Part shown: positions 12,083 to 24,319 of the stretch, one piece after another | How positions within the stretch are numbered: position 1 is the stretch's first letter | How the letters are laid out: each line of letters opens with the position of its first letter | Assembly (NCBI GenBank): GCA_946699065.1 | Contig: CAMPDV010001564.1 | Coordinates: 37,473 to 101,472, forward strand | Length of the DNA stretch: 64,000 bases | Source of the DNA: Loxodes magnus | Lineage: Eukaryota; Ciliophora; Karyorelictea; Loxodida; Loxodidae | Direction of reading: 5' to 3' | Translations under genes and position numbers: made by a program | The notes under the pieces: generated by a model | The model's database searches: none | What the model saw: only the letters and a program-made list of their open reading frames with translations | Told to the model about the DNA's origin: nothing

Positions 12083-13033
12083 TCAATTCGTAATCCTCCA
12101 CTTTCGCACAGTCTTGTCATATCCTCCCGATACCAACCATCTATTGTCAACACTCAATGCAATAGAAGATATTTATCCTATATGCCCTTATAAAGTCTAG
12201 ATACACTCACCCTTATCAAAATTCCAGATCTTGATTGTTCTATCCAATGAACCAGAAAATATAACACTTGAATCAGCACTTAACTGAATACTTCATACAG
12301 CATTTGTATGACCTCGAAGAGTACGAATACACTTGCCAGTTGAGAAGTTCCATATCTTAATAGTCTTGTCAATAGAACCCGATATGATATACCTATTATC
12401 CTTAGACACTATTACCGATCTAACTTCACTTGAATGCCCAGATAGAGTTCGCACAAGTTGACCAGTCTAGAAATCCCAGATCTTTATGGTTTTATCCCAA
12501 GATCCCGATATAATAAAGTTAGAGTCAGGAGAGATTACTATCGATCTAACTCAGTGAGTATGTCCCGTTAAAGTTCTTTGGAGAGCACCAGTCTATGAGT
12601 TTCAGATCTTTATCGTGTTATCCCAAGATATTGATACAATATAGTTAGAATCTTGGGAAATTAATACCGAGGAAACTGAATCAGTATGTCCTGTTAAAGT
12701 TTTTATAAGGGTTCCATTGTGGTAATTTCAAATCTTTATCGAATTTTCAGGATATCCTAAACCTGATACAATTCAATTTAGGTCCCTTGATATGGCTACC
12801 GAGTAAACAAATGAGGTATGACCTGTAATGACTTAGTCTAAAAAAATTAAAAAAATACCTTTACTTTGGTCATAACTGATCTTATTTATAAGTTTTTAGT
12901 AACATAAGTTGGGCAGAATTTCATACTTAAAATGAAGAAGAGATATTTTCCCTAGGATGTGATTTTTCGCTCTTTGGAGTTTTCTTAAAAAAATACTTTT
13001 AGTAAATTGCTTTTCTTTTTTCTCCATTTTCAT
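12083..13033 (-). CDS. WD40-repeat protein, six blades
   Basis: Start ATG at 13033 (a second at 13027), stop TGA at 12085-12083 followed one codon later by another TGA. A basic N-terminal segment of about 60 residues precedes six WD40 blades (GHTSFV, GHTDSV, GHTHWV, GHSSEV, GHTNAV and GHIGQI, each closing with IKIW or VRKW). About five in-frame TGA codons serve as Trp, including GHTHWVRS where Trp is the usual residue. A 21-nt GT...AG segment at 12,838-12,858 lies at the junction between N-terminus and propeller and looks like an intron; its removal leaves 309 residues in frame. WD40 proteins act as binding scaffolds; the partner is unknown. It is a paralogue of the fragment at 1.5-1.9 kb and resembles the propeller of the NLR at 27.5-32.4 kb. 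Confidence 0.85.
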
Positions 13034-14440
13034 TTTTATAACTTACTGTAATAACTACTTAATTAAAATAACTCTATAAATTTTAATGACTTAATTTCAA
13101 TAAAATTAAGCAATTAAATTATTTATTAAGTATACTTATAAGTATCTTATTTCTAAAATATTAAAAATTCTATTTTAGTCTTAAAACAAGATAAGATATA
13201 AAACTAATTTTAAATATTACAAGCTTTTACAGTTTTAATTATTTTATATCTTTTTACTTTTAAATAAAAGGATAATTTATTATATCAAAAGTTTATAACT
13301 AAGAATTTATATCCTTATTATAATAACTTTAATATGCATTTATTAATTACAACTTATTTGTGTTTAAATAAAAGACTCTTAATAAGAAAGCCTTATTTCT
13401 TTATAGACCCTTTTAAATGATAAATAAAATATTATAATTATTTTAAAGCTACTAATAATAATTATTATTTTCACTTACATTTAATCAAAAAATTAGTTTT
13501 TCAAAGCTCTCATTATTTAATAAAATAAAATAAGTTTCTTATTAATTAGTTTAATAGAAATTATTTAAAACAAAGTATTTAAATTTAGAATTTATAAGAT
13601 AGATTCTTTTAATTATCCACTTTCTTACTACTATTTCATTTAAACTTTTTACTTATAAAAGTCTCTCATAAAATAATAAACTAATATTATTTATTACTTT
13701 TAATATTGACTCTAAGCAAAATAGGTTATATAAACGTAATAAACAGTAGTAGTAGAAAGTAAATATTTAAAACTAACTATAAATGGTGTATCACTAATTT
13801 AATTTTCTAATTATTAAATAGTAGTATTTAATTTTATTATTAAAATAAGCTTTAATATGTTTAATTATATCTATTAAATACTTAATATTTTATCCTTTAG
13901 CTTTATTAGTTATTAATTTAGATTTAATTTCTCTTTAGTTAATAAAGATATTAGATTAGTTATAGATAGTAATTATTACATTTAGATAACTTTCTCTTTG
14001 TATAGTAAACTAATATTATATTTATTATTAATGTTATTTAAGGAATTATCATTTTAAATTAATAATACCTAAATTATTTTACTTTATATTACACTTACTT
14101 CTTTTCTATTATTCTATACTTATCCAAGAAACATAGTTACCACTATTAATACTCTTTTTCTTACAATAAGTTGTTTGTTATTAAGAAATTATAAGCTTTT
14201 AAGAAAGAAAGCATATTTTTACTTCCTTCTATTATTATTTTCTGAATTAATAGAAAGAGTGAACTTAGCATAATATGTTTCTTTGTAATAAGTATGAGAT
14301 AATATAAGTATTAGAATAGCTAATATAAGTTATTTAAACTAAATTAATGTCACAAGAAATCCTAGTCTAGTTGGTTTTAGTTATAAAATTAGAAATAATA
14401 CAATCTTTAGTAGTAATAAGAAAGGATTTAAATAAACATA
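13034..14440. other. AT-rich intergenic region
   Basis: Dense A/T with TAATA-type repetition and no domain on either strand. Nothing called. Confidence 0.5.
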
Positions 14441-16270
14441 ATGAAAATGAGAAGCAAATTAAACCTACAAGATAAGAGTTTTAAAGCTTAAATTGAAGTC
14501 TACTAATTGAAAGATTCAAGAATATCTTTTGCAAACTAGAATGAAATAGCTTCTAAATTATAATTTTTCTGAGAACATTAAAAGAATCAATTGCAACGAA
14601 AAACCATGCTTAATATTTAAAAAATATTAAATTTTCAAGTAGTTACAAATTGGATATTGACCATGGCTTACCAGATGTTTCTTATGATAAAAAAGTATAA
14701 CAAAAGTTTTACAGAAGAAATAAATAAGTATTGAATTTTATTTTCTAAATAAAAAAAAAGTAATTAAGATTTAAATAATTAAAGTCATAAACAAAAAAGC
14801 TGGGAATAAATGAGAAACGCATATATCCAAAGTGGTTGCCAAAATTTCTGTTTTGAACTTATAAATCTAAAAATAATCCTTTTGAAAAAACGAAAAAATG
14901 TAAATCCTTCCAGAAATACATATATTCAGTGACTTTTATTATATCTAGATCGAAATATTTATGCAATAGTTTGAGATCTAAATTTTTCAAAATAATGGAC
15001 ACTAAGAATTTACTTAAAATCAAGATAAAGCGAGGTTTTGAATAATCCATCTAAAAATATTTGAAAGCCTCAAGTACTTCCAAACGAGAGATTCTTATTA
15101 GTGATGCAAATTTCTCTAAGGATTGCTAAAAATTTCGAGTTCTTTGATGAAGGCTGCAGAGAGCATTAAATTGCTGTCTGATTTCTACTTAATTTTCTAG
15201 CAAGAATTGCGATATTTTTATATTAGGAAATGTTTGATAAACCAAAAAATATATCGAGGACTAATCAAACTTTTGAAACTTTTTTCGCTATATTTTGATG
15301 TTTATAATATTAAGTCTGAAACCAAATAAAAATCAATGAAAAAGATGAAATACCAAAAATAAAACATTTCCAGTATGAAACTTAATCTTTAAATAAAGTC
15401 ACAAATTTAAAGATAGAAACGAGATAGATGGAAAACTTTTTATCCGAACCTCATTGGATATAAACGGGTAGATTTGAAAAGAAACTAAATATAATTTAAA
15501 GATTAATCTGATAAAACCATCAGAGGTTTAGAAGAATTCCTATTCTTGAAGGAATAGTTTGAGTTAAAGGAATTAAAGCCAAGAAAAAAGTATAGGAATA
15601 TCCCATCAACGCAAGACAATCGGACTCCTATTGTTTTTAAAATGCTGAATATAACTGCCAAGTAAAGCTGACTAGTATAAAAATGTTTTAAATGCCTGTT
15701 TTCAATTTCGATATATTACAAGTTTAGTTTCGGAGCTACGCTACAATGAGAAGTTAAATCTAGCAGTATAAAGATATTAAGCAACTTTCTTTAAAAAGGA
15801 AGAAAAAAGCAAAAAATAATCTATCTAAGCTATAATATTTAAGGATTAAGGAACAAGAATATCATTTTTTACCTAATAAGTAGAATCTGGAGCTTAAAAC
15901 GAAAAACATTAGTTAGATTTATTTTAAAGCTTTTTGTAAAAGAAAATAGACGGCTTCATATGATTTTCTTAAGAGATTTACATTATTGAGGCTAAGAAGT
16001 AGATTTTCCTTCAAAGTAGCTGCTTGCTTATATGAATCAATTAAGATAGTTAAGTTATTGCTTCAATTTCTTCCAGTTTATCTTCTTAAGAAATTTTTGT
16101 TAAAGAAAGAAAAGCTAAGTGTAAGGGTAAGGAGCTATATATCAATGAGCAGTAAATTGAAATGATTAGAGAAGAAAGCAAGCTCAAACTGACCAAAAAC
16201 AACTTTAAAGTACTAGCCTCAGAGTTAATAAATCCATTAAAGTATTTAATTGATTATTTATTATCCTGAA
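14441..16270 (+). other. Open but unresolved region, possible gene
   Basis: Base composition changes here toward a less monotonous sequence, and all three plus-strand frames stay largely open when TAA/TAG are Gln. One frame begins MKMRSKLNLQDK at 14,441. In-frame TGA frequency is about random in each frame, so a gene cannot be fixed. No domain was recognised. It could be a decayed gene or a retroelement remnant. Confidence 0.25.
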
Positions 16271-18400
16271 GCAATACTAGTTAAACTAATAAATTATTAA
16301 GATTACTAGACTCAGTATCTTTAATTAAAGATAACCTAATTCTGTATAATACTTCTTATTTATGTATCATAATAAACTAATAAGATACTTTATAGATTGA
16401 AATTTACGATATTTTTCATTCTAAGTTTTGACTTACAAGAGATTTATTAATAAGTATCATTAAACTATTTTAAAAATAAAATTTAGCTTTAATGCTTTTT
16501 TGTGTTAGTTAATTTTTTAGGTTCATTTTAGCTTAGAGATTTTAGGAAAGTCAAATAGGGTAATTGATCTAAATGAAGAAGAGGGAAGTTAATCAGATAG
16601 AATTTTAAAGGATTAGGTCGATAATGTTTTTAAGAGGCTAAAGTATGGATGTTTTTGTAATTTTGGGATTTAAATTTATGTCTATTGTATAGTGTTGTAA
16701 ATGGATCAGCAAATTCAAGTCCTAAATTTTACCAATTTGGAAAAAAAGACAGCATTTTTTATATTCCTTAGAATATAAAAAAAAAAGTAACTGAAAATTT
16801 TTGATTCAGGATAATCAAAATAATGAAAAACTTAAAGAGTGTGTACAATTTACTTCATTCAACATTCTCTACTCTTTACTAAAATTTGGTTTATAGAAAT
16901 TGATATCTGACTCTGTCTCTTAGACACTGTTTCTTTCTAAGATAGAATTAACTTTTTATCTTGCTGACTTTTCAATTATAGTTCCTTTATTTACTATACT
17001 AAGATCTGAGGATTTGCCAATCAACGACTTTAAGTAAATTTTTAAGCTTCATATATTACTTATCTAGACTAAGCTTTTATTAGATCTCACTATCTTAAGT
17101 TTACTCTACTGATTTCTATTCAAACATAGTAACCTAATTACACCTCACTCAGTATAACTACAAATATTTCTAAACCTTAACATACTTAAAAGAGGCCAAA
17201 GCTTCTTATTTTAACCTAAATAGACAAAGAATTAGATATTGTAGTAGCAAGGACATAAGATTAACAATCTAGCTTTAATTAACTAATCACTATATCCTAA
17301 TTTTAATAGTCTAGCATTATTATTACAGTTAATAAGACTATTAGCAACCCTTTATTTTAACAAAGCAGGTTATTAGTATTATATATTAAATAGCTTTAAT
17401 TTAAAGACTATAAGAGATATAGTCTAGGATATAGATAAAAGTAATAGAAAGGCTATATTTTATATAGAGAAAGGTTTTTTTATCCTTATTTAGATACAAG
17501 TAGTAGCTTTTATAGAAGACATTAAAGAGCTTTATGAATTTGAAATCAAGATACTATTGAAGTAGAATGCTACTTGAAAACAAACTAAGAGGTAACTATT
17601 AAATAGCTAATTAATGGAATCAATTACTACTTTAGTTTATAAAGCTTTTTTAAGGCTAGCAGAGAGGAGAGAAATATTAAGTTGGTGAAGGTTTTAAAAT
17701 GAGAGACTTAGTAGCTATTAAGAATTAGAAGCAAGAAAATGTTTGAAGAAAGGAGAATCTAAGGATAGAATGCAACTATTTTGATGACAGTGATGTGAAT
17801 AGCATTTTAGGGTTTTATTCTATAATTGAGAAGCTATTAAAGAGCATAAATCATTAATTTAAGTACTTGAGATATGTTCTAGATAACTATTATATGAAAA
17901 ATTGGTAGAGAGATATTTGAAAGAAAGGTATGTTATCTTTAGGTCTAAGACTCCATATTTCAGCTCAAATACAAAGCATAGTATTTTATCTTAGGTATAA
18001 TGGCAAAATCTTCTAAGCGCATGATTATGATACTAAGGCTATTTAAAAAGATTTAAGTAAAGAACATAATAAAAAAATACTTCGGAGACAAATAATTTCA
18101 ACTATGTTTAAAAAAAATGCTCAGTTACTTAACTTCATATATGGGTAATCTAAAATCCATATTAACTCCACATTCCTTATAGCTATGGTAGATAAAGTAG
18201 ATTTGTCGTCAGTATATAAATATTTATACAAATAAATCCTTTTTATCCAGAACGCAGAAACACAGTCAAGCATTACATTATTAATCAAACACTCAAGCAG
18301 TAAATATAAAAAAACTTCACTACAAATCCGAACAACAAGTCTTGCATGTATCTCCATGCAGATATTGCAATATCTCAAAGTTTACATTAAAATCTAGTTT
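16271..18400 (+). other. Open but unresolved region
   Basis: From about 16,810 the plus strand again looks protein-like in more than one frame (for example LKTIRDIVQDIDKSNRK near 17,400 and MESITTLVYKAFLRLAERR near 17,610), and on the minus strand an 85-residue frame at 18,378-18,121 is free of stops in the standard code. I cannot choose between them and recognise no family. Confidence 0.25.
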
Positions 18401-18794
18401 TATAAATAACTAAAAAGAATAAAACATCTAAGCTATTATGATTAACTAAGATAAAAGTACAATTAGCATATAAATAATCTAAGATACATCACACAAATAA
18501 AATAATTAAGCTTTAAAAAGGCTTTAATTAATTATACTCTATTAACATAAATAAAATCTAATCAAGCTTATTTAACTTTAAATAGCTTAATTTAAACAAT
18601 AATATTAAGTCAATGAACTTTAATACCTTGCTTTATTTATTTCAAATTATTAGTAACTTTATTAAGATTTATAAGGCTATAAAAAGGCTGGAATTAAGAG
18701 ATCTAAGCTTAAATAAAATAAATAATGAAAATTTTAATAAAACTATAATAGATTTGAATAATATAGCTTAGTTATTTAAATTTAAACTAAAAGA
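18401..18794. other. AT-rich spacer
   Basis: Nothing recognised. Confidence 0.5.
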
Positions 18795-20260
18795 GTTTTT
18801 TAATCTTGCTTACATCTCATCATTTTTCTTTATTTAATTCTTCTTTCTACTCATCTTTAGCTTCTTACTTTTTGCTTTCTCCATTTCTAGAATCTCAAAT
18901 CTCCTTGTCATTAGCTTCGTGTGATATATTTTGATCTATAAGTCTAAATACTCCAATTTAGATCTTGAAAATGAGTTTATATATTCTTTCTCGTAAAGTA
19001 TAAGGCGCCTTAAGCCATAATTCCCAATCTTTTCTGATAGTTTATTCATTATATTAGAATAGTACACACATTTAAAGATATGCTCGAAAGTCTCAAACTC
19101 TCTCCACATACAATAGAGATTATCAATAGAATAATAACGATCTTAAAGATCCTTACGAAAATTATAAGTTTAGATTCTAAGTCTATATATACTGATAATT
19201 TCTCGTCTATACTATTTGTTTAATTTCGTATAAGTAATTTGTGGAAATTGTTAAAGATTACCAAATTATTCAGTATATACTTTAGCTGACTTCATTCTCA
19301 TAAATTTTATAGTAGCTACTTTATAGAAATATTGCTGTATTTTTTCTTATATGTTTAGTAAAAGTTTTAAGATTGGTATTATTCTATTAATTCTCCAGAT
19401 CGATATTATAAAGGTCGATATTTGCCTCACTTAATCGTAGTATTAAGGTCCTTTTTTCCAGATATTAATGAAAAGAGAGCCTATTGCTGATCTTGGAAAA
19501 TAAATATTTTCTTATTTCATTTATAGTAGAATCTGATGAATTTTATAGTCATAATATGCTTAAAAGTTATCAATTCAGATCTATATAATATGATTCATAA
19601 AATGCTGAAGTTGCTACTTAAAAAGCTTTTCTTGAAATTGATCTCATGCTTGATTCAATTCCTTTTTGAATACTTCATGGTACTAAATCTCCTCCATATT
19701 CTGCTTTAGATAATGTAAAAAGTCTACATAAAGTTTTAAAATGTCAAGGAGTTACGTTCTTATATTTCATCAGTTAAAAAACAGCTTTCTTCATTGCAGC
19801 TATATATTTGAATGCAACTTCTTTGCAATGGAGATTAAAATTCTTCTTCTGATGTAGAATTACTCTTAAATATGTTACTTGTTCTTTTAAGCAATTTGTT
19901 AATTTCCTAATCATAAATTTAAAATTTATTATTTCTGATTCTTCTTTAGAAATTAGATGCATTCAGATTTGGTAGCATTGATATTTGAATGAGTTCATAC
20001 AAAAACTATATTTGCTTCATTTATTAGATTCTACATATACTTTGCAGATTTGTAAAGAAGAATCAGATCATTTGCCTTCCTCTGCAAGCGAAGCTAATAC
20101 TCGAATCCTGGCATTTAAATCCCAATTAGGTACTTTTACTTTCCTAACAAAGAATACCTCTATGTTACCTCTACTTTCTCGCTCTAGAACTAATATAGCC
20201 AGTCAAGTCATACTACTCTAGCTGAAGTGATTAATATTACAATGGAATCTGTTGGAAATT
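18795..20260 (-). mobile_element. LINE fragment, copy 3 (3' half)
   Basis: On the minus strand the fragment begins within the RT: KANDLILLYKSAKYM matches the position of the ADDLILL catalytic block, and HSNINATKSECI matches the LNINAKKCETI of LINE copy 1. Then follow a thumb-like region (TLCRLFTLSKAEYGGDLVPW, matching VEPKVEYGNNITPW of copy 1) and a C-terminal Cys/His cluster (CMW...HIFKCVYY) like the zinc-binding C-termini of LINE ORF2 proteins. There are several frameshifts and the RT catalytic block is altered, so it is inactive. The 5' half is absent, as in ordinary 5'-truncated insertions. Confidence 0.7.
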
Positions 20261-20659
20261 CATGCAAAACTAGAAAGACCATTGGAAGATTTTTGAGCTA
20301 AAGCGGAGCAAAGCGAAAAGGCCAGGAAAAAAAAGCAAAAACAAAAGTTGTATTATTAGAATAAGTTAATCATTAACTGGTTCCTAGGATTTATAGAAAA
20401 TACTCAAACTTTGAGATATATGAAACGAACGAAAGCACACGTTTATCTTCAGAATTAACTAAAAATTAGTCTTAAAGCGATATATATTCTTGAAATCTAT
20501 CGCATTTGAAGGTAAGCAGGACAAAATCCGTTGAAAGAAGTATAGACATAAAAGTATTTTTATCGAAAACTTTTGCTTTGAATAAAATTTAATTCAGAGA
20601 AATTCATATTCAGATAGAAATTTAGTTTGATAATAGTTAGTCTTTTCATTTAATCAAAT
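20261..20659. other. Spacer, no gene recognised
   Basis: Less AT-rich than its surroundings but without a recognisable product. Confidence 0.4.
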
Positions 20660-21850
20660 AAGAATAATAAATACAATAAAGTTGTAATTCATTAAATCAT
20701 TTGTTTGGCTAACTAAATTTTCATTGACTCTCACTTTTATGTATCTATATTATATATGTAAACTGCTTGAATCTATTATGTAAATATTCTTTTTTGCAGT
20801 TTAAGCAGAAACATCAACTTAATTTATTTTATCTAGTTTTCTAGTTGATATAATTCATTCAGATTAAAAATTTAAATATTTCCAGTTCCTTCATTAAAAA
20901 TATAAACTTACTTTTAAACTAAAAATGTATAGGATCATTCGTTTACATAAGTCTTAATTATAGTGTTTTTCAAGTGTCTTTTTCGATATTATATGCAATG
21001 ATTGCTGCAAGAGAAGACGAGAAAAACTGAGTGAAATTAGATTCAAGACTCAAATTAATGGAAGAAAACCTGTAGAAGCTTTCATAAGAAATTCCAATGG
21101 AAATAGAGAAACAAGAAAAGACATTTTCTAGAGCAAGAAAAAGAAGCTACATTTGCAACAGCACTTAACATTTATGACGGAAATGTCCCCAATAGAAAAA
21201 AATAAGAATTAATATCTGGAGAAATGTTAACTAATAGCAACTAAAGTAATGAGCAACGGAATTCTTCCTATCAGGAAATGGTAAAATTTGGAAAAAAAAT
21301 TCTCAACTCAGATTATATAAAAGAAAGAAGTCATGGATAAAATGCAATATGAGGATAGAACATGCAGAAACGGAGATTTATTACATTTAAAACTTCAATT
21401 AAGCCAGAAGGCGAACATTTATTTTAATGATTAATGATTATATGCATGATTGCATTTTAAAAGTCTTTAAATAATCCTCCAAATACATATATTTCATTTT
21501 ATATTACCTAACCACTTGCTCCTTCTGTTTCATTTGGTAAGTCACAAAATCTCTTTAATTTATGTATTTTTACATTAAAAGCTTCACGCTCAGATAAATA
21601 ATCTAATCATTTACCTCCTATTATAAAAATAAATTAAAGTTATCTATGAAAATAAATATAGGATCCATACCTTATTACTTGAGATTCAAGCTCCATAACG
21701 TTATTTTCGCTTATATATTCAATCTATCATCTCCTTAATTCCTATTATATCCACCAACTGCAATGAACAACTCCTTATTAGAATACTGAATAGATTTACA
21801 ATATTTATCTAAATTTTTTGTTTAAACTTTAAAAGATGTGAATTTCTGGG
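20660..21850 (-). pseudogene. Kelch gene copy, decayed and interrupted
   Basis: On the minus strand this is a clear copy of the intact kelch gene at 46,297-47,220: its VGGYN..QGDDR block near 21,720, IIGG near 21,600, LPNETEGASGQVIQ near 21,520 and YVFGG near 21,470 are all recognisable, and the match runs past the stop codon into the 3' flank near 20,680. It has several small indels and lost the N-terminal part beyond 21,850. It is split by a 430-bp insertion at about 21,003-21,436. Together with the broken tRNA-Lys at 23.5 kb it forms an inverted duplicate of the 45.2-47.2 kb segment. Confidence 0.8.
21003..21436 (+). mobile_element. Retroelement ORF1-type fragment inserted in the kelch pseudogene
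   Basis: This 430-bp piece is absent from the intact kelch copy. It is bounded by an imperfect duplication of the kelch target: ATATGCAATGATTGC at about 20,988-21,002 and ATATGCATGATTGC at about 21,435-21,448. On the plus strand it reads a short basic protein (MEENLQKLSQEIP, acidic coiled segment, then a degenerate zinc knuckle ICNSTQHLWRKC, then IWRN) that resembles the ORF1 at 22.1-22.9 kb in having a zinc knuckle followed by an IWR motif. Most likely a truncated LINE-type ORF1 copy, now inactive. Confidence 0.6.
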
Positions 21851-22104
21851 TTACTTTCATTAGTAATAAATACAATTAATAAAAGCCACTTAGATCTTAA
21901 ATCCATTATATTAATTATAAGCTAAATTGTAAGAAAAATTTAATTAATGAAGGGTTTTTTAGTTTAAAATTAGGATTTTTTATATTTAAAATCAGTCTTC
22001 TTTGCTGGCTTTTGAAAATACATAGTTACTAAAATAGAATCCTTATATTTTATATTTAATATACTAAATTAAAGTGTTCGTATCTCCGGGGATTTTAAAC
22101 CCCT

Positions 22105-22875
22105 TCAATACATACCTCCAGAGTTCGTTCCTTGAGGTTTAAAATAAAAGTTCGGGACTCCCAGTTTTTTTGGAGTTCTGGCACTCCCTTGAAAAAGCCT
22201 CCTTCTAAATATTCTTCCATCCTTGTCTACATAAATTCTTGAAAGTTCTCTCCAAATCTCTTCACTGTTTCTTCTCTGTTTATCCAAATATATCTTGCAT
22301 CTCTTGTATGTGTGGAATTTTGATTTGCACAGGTAGCACAGTTTGACGATCCTTCTGGGAGGAGTTATCTCTAAGGGTTTTGTGTATTCTAGTTCCATTT
22401 TATTTTCAGCTAAAGTTTAAGGTTAAATTCTTTTTTCTCCCAAAAGTTTCACTTCGATTTCCTGTTTCATTAATCTTTCTTCATTGTTTTAACTTTTCTA
22501 TAGTAATTTTTAGTTTTCTTTCTTTAATATTTAAACTTCTTCTTATAGGTTATGGATAGATTTCATAAGTTATTCTATTATTAGCTATTCATCATTTTTC
22601 TATTTCTACATTATTTTTTAGTTACCACTTTTCATGTAGTTGCTTGATCGTGGCTATGGAAGTAAAAAGTCTCGCTTGCTTTAGTCAGTTTCTGTTGATT
22701 TAATTTCTTATTCAATTTAAGATTATCTTTATTTTTCTAAATTTGGGGATTAAAGAGCCTAAGAAAATTATTATATTATTAAAGAAGACGTGGTAGGAGA
22801 AGAATTAGAAGTCTCTGGTTTTTTTTCCTTTTTCTATGGAGCTGGAAAAAAACCCTTCCTGAGACCTTCTGCCAT
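22105..22875 (-). CDS. LINE-type ORF1 protein: coiled coil plus CCHC zinc knuckle
   Basis: A single open frame of 256 residues runs from ATG 22,875 to TGA 22,107-22,105, with TAA/TAG as Gln throughout. It has a Ser/Thr/Pro-rich N-terminus (KKEKKPETSNSSPTTSS), a long coiled coil around residues 100-155 (NLQEEVQILKKENQKLLQKS), then a zinc knuckle C-x2-C-x4-H-x4-C (CYLCKSKFHTYKRC) near residue 180 and a basic C-terminus. This is the plan of nucleic-acid-binding ORF1/Gag-like chaperones of non-LTR elements, which coat element RNA. No RT follows it, since the kelch pseudogene starts 250 bp downstream, so it is either a truncated element or a domesticated ORF1. The frame is intact, unlike the LINE ORF2s here. 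Confidence 0.7.
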
Positions 22876-23480
22876 TTTTTATATAATAGAATCCTTAATA
22901 GGACTATATTAAACTAATTTAAAAACTATGTAATATAAAAATAATACATTAGAATCATTAAATAAGCTTCTATCTACAGATTTTATAATCAAACCAATAA
23001 AAAATATGAAGAACAATAATTTGCTATAAACTTAAGAGATTGAAAACACAAAGATCAATAAGGGATCAGTTTAGATGGAACACGTCTAAATGTATAAAAG
23101 ATTAATTAAAATTGTTACTAATGACAAAAAATGTATTTAATGGAATAGTCATATTTAATGTGACTTTTAAACAATAAAATAGATTAAATTTAATGAAGTT
23201 TCAACAATCATTATTTTCATACTTTAATTAAAATTCTCTAGGCTTAAAAAGATGATGTAACTTTTCTAAATTAAGTAATAGCTTCTGATTAAACATTTTA
23301 TTCATTTAAATTTGGATTTTATTTCTAGTATTTTTTAAATAGTTCAGTTTAACTTTATACTTATGTTGCTTTTAAGCTGTTTTAACATTAGAAGAAATGA
23401 AAGTATGTAGTGATATGGTACTAGCTAAAAAGTAGAAATTATAATATTAATATTTAAAGAAGTGATTCAATAATAAATAA
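22876..23480. other. Spacer upstream of ORF1
   Basis: AT-rich; probably the remains of the spacer between kelch and tRNA-Lys in the duplicated segment, with about 35 bp just before the tRNA copy still clearly matching the flank of the intact tRNA. Confidence 0.4.
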
Positions 23481-23539
23481 ACCAGTTTAGATCAGTCAGT
23501 AGAGCGCCAGCCTTTTAAGCTGGTGGTCAAGGGTTCAAG
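23481..23539 (+). pseudogene. tRNA-Lys(TTT) remnant, 3' end lost
   Basis: Matches the intact tRNA-Lys at 45.24 kb from the acceptor 5' strand through the D arm, anticodon arm (CCTTTTAAGC, anticodon TTT) and into the T loop (GGGTTCAAG), then breaks off into unrelated sequence, losing the T-stem 3' side and acceptor 3' strand. Acceptor and D-arm positions also carry substitutions. It cannot fold into a full tRNA. The 5' flank (TATTTAAAGAA..GATT.A.TAATAAATAA) matches that of the intact gene. Confidence 0.85.
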
Positions 23540-24319
23540 CAGTTAATTAAAGTAGAAATTAATTAGCAAGAAGAAGCTAAGTATTTAAAGTAAATTTATT
23601 GAATATGTTAGCAAATAGGAAGTACTTAGCTCAATAATTTATATAAATGATGCTGAAAGCTGAAATATATATCATCCAAAAATTATTATTGAAAAAAATA
23701 CTGAAAAATTAAAAAGATAGCTCTATAATTAGTATATTAAGTTTATTATTTCTAAATTAAGCAGATATGCCTTATAAAATTTAACATTTTTTATAGCAGT
23801 TGTTCTTGCTTTGTTATTGACTAAGAAAAAAGCAGAATACTTCAAATGAAAAACTTTAATTTCTAGATTCACTATTCTTTAGATCTTTTATTTAGGTTAA
23901 TCCTTCTTTTACATAAAAAGTAAAAAATTTACAAGCTGTAGAGCAGGAATCCTTTATTCTTATAATTTTGAAAGCAGAAAAACTTTTTCCATCTCTATTT
24001 AAAATTTCTAAAGTATTACTAAACCTTTATCTATATTTCTATATCAGAAATTTAATTTAGTTTTAGTTTTGATTTTTCCCATTTTATTAATTCATAATTT
24101 TATAAAAAGATTAGTAGAGAAATACTTTATCAAATAAATATAGAACTTATTTAAATTCTAAAGAATAAGGATAAAAGATGAAGTTAAGAGATTATTCTAA
24201 AATAGTATAGAGTAATTATATAATTTTAATATAAAATATATATTAAAAGTTAACTATAACTTAATACAAACTATTAATACGCTTCCTATTTCTATCTTTT
24301 ATCTCCTACATTTTAACTA
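23540..24319. other. AT-rich spacer
   Basis: No gene recognised. Confidence 0.45.

Noticed and set aside
19985-20221. 78-codon plus-strand frame
   Set aside because: Antisense to the RT part of LINE copy 3.
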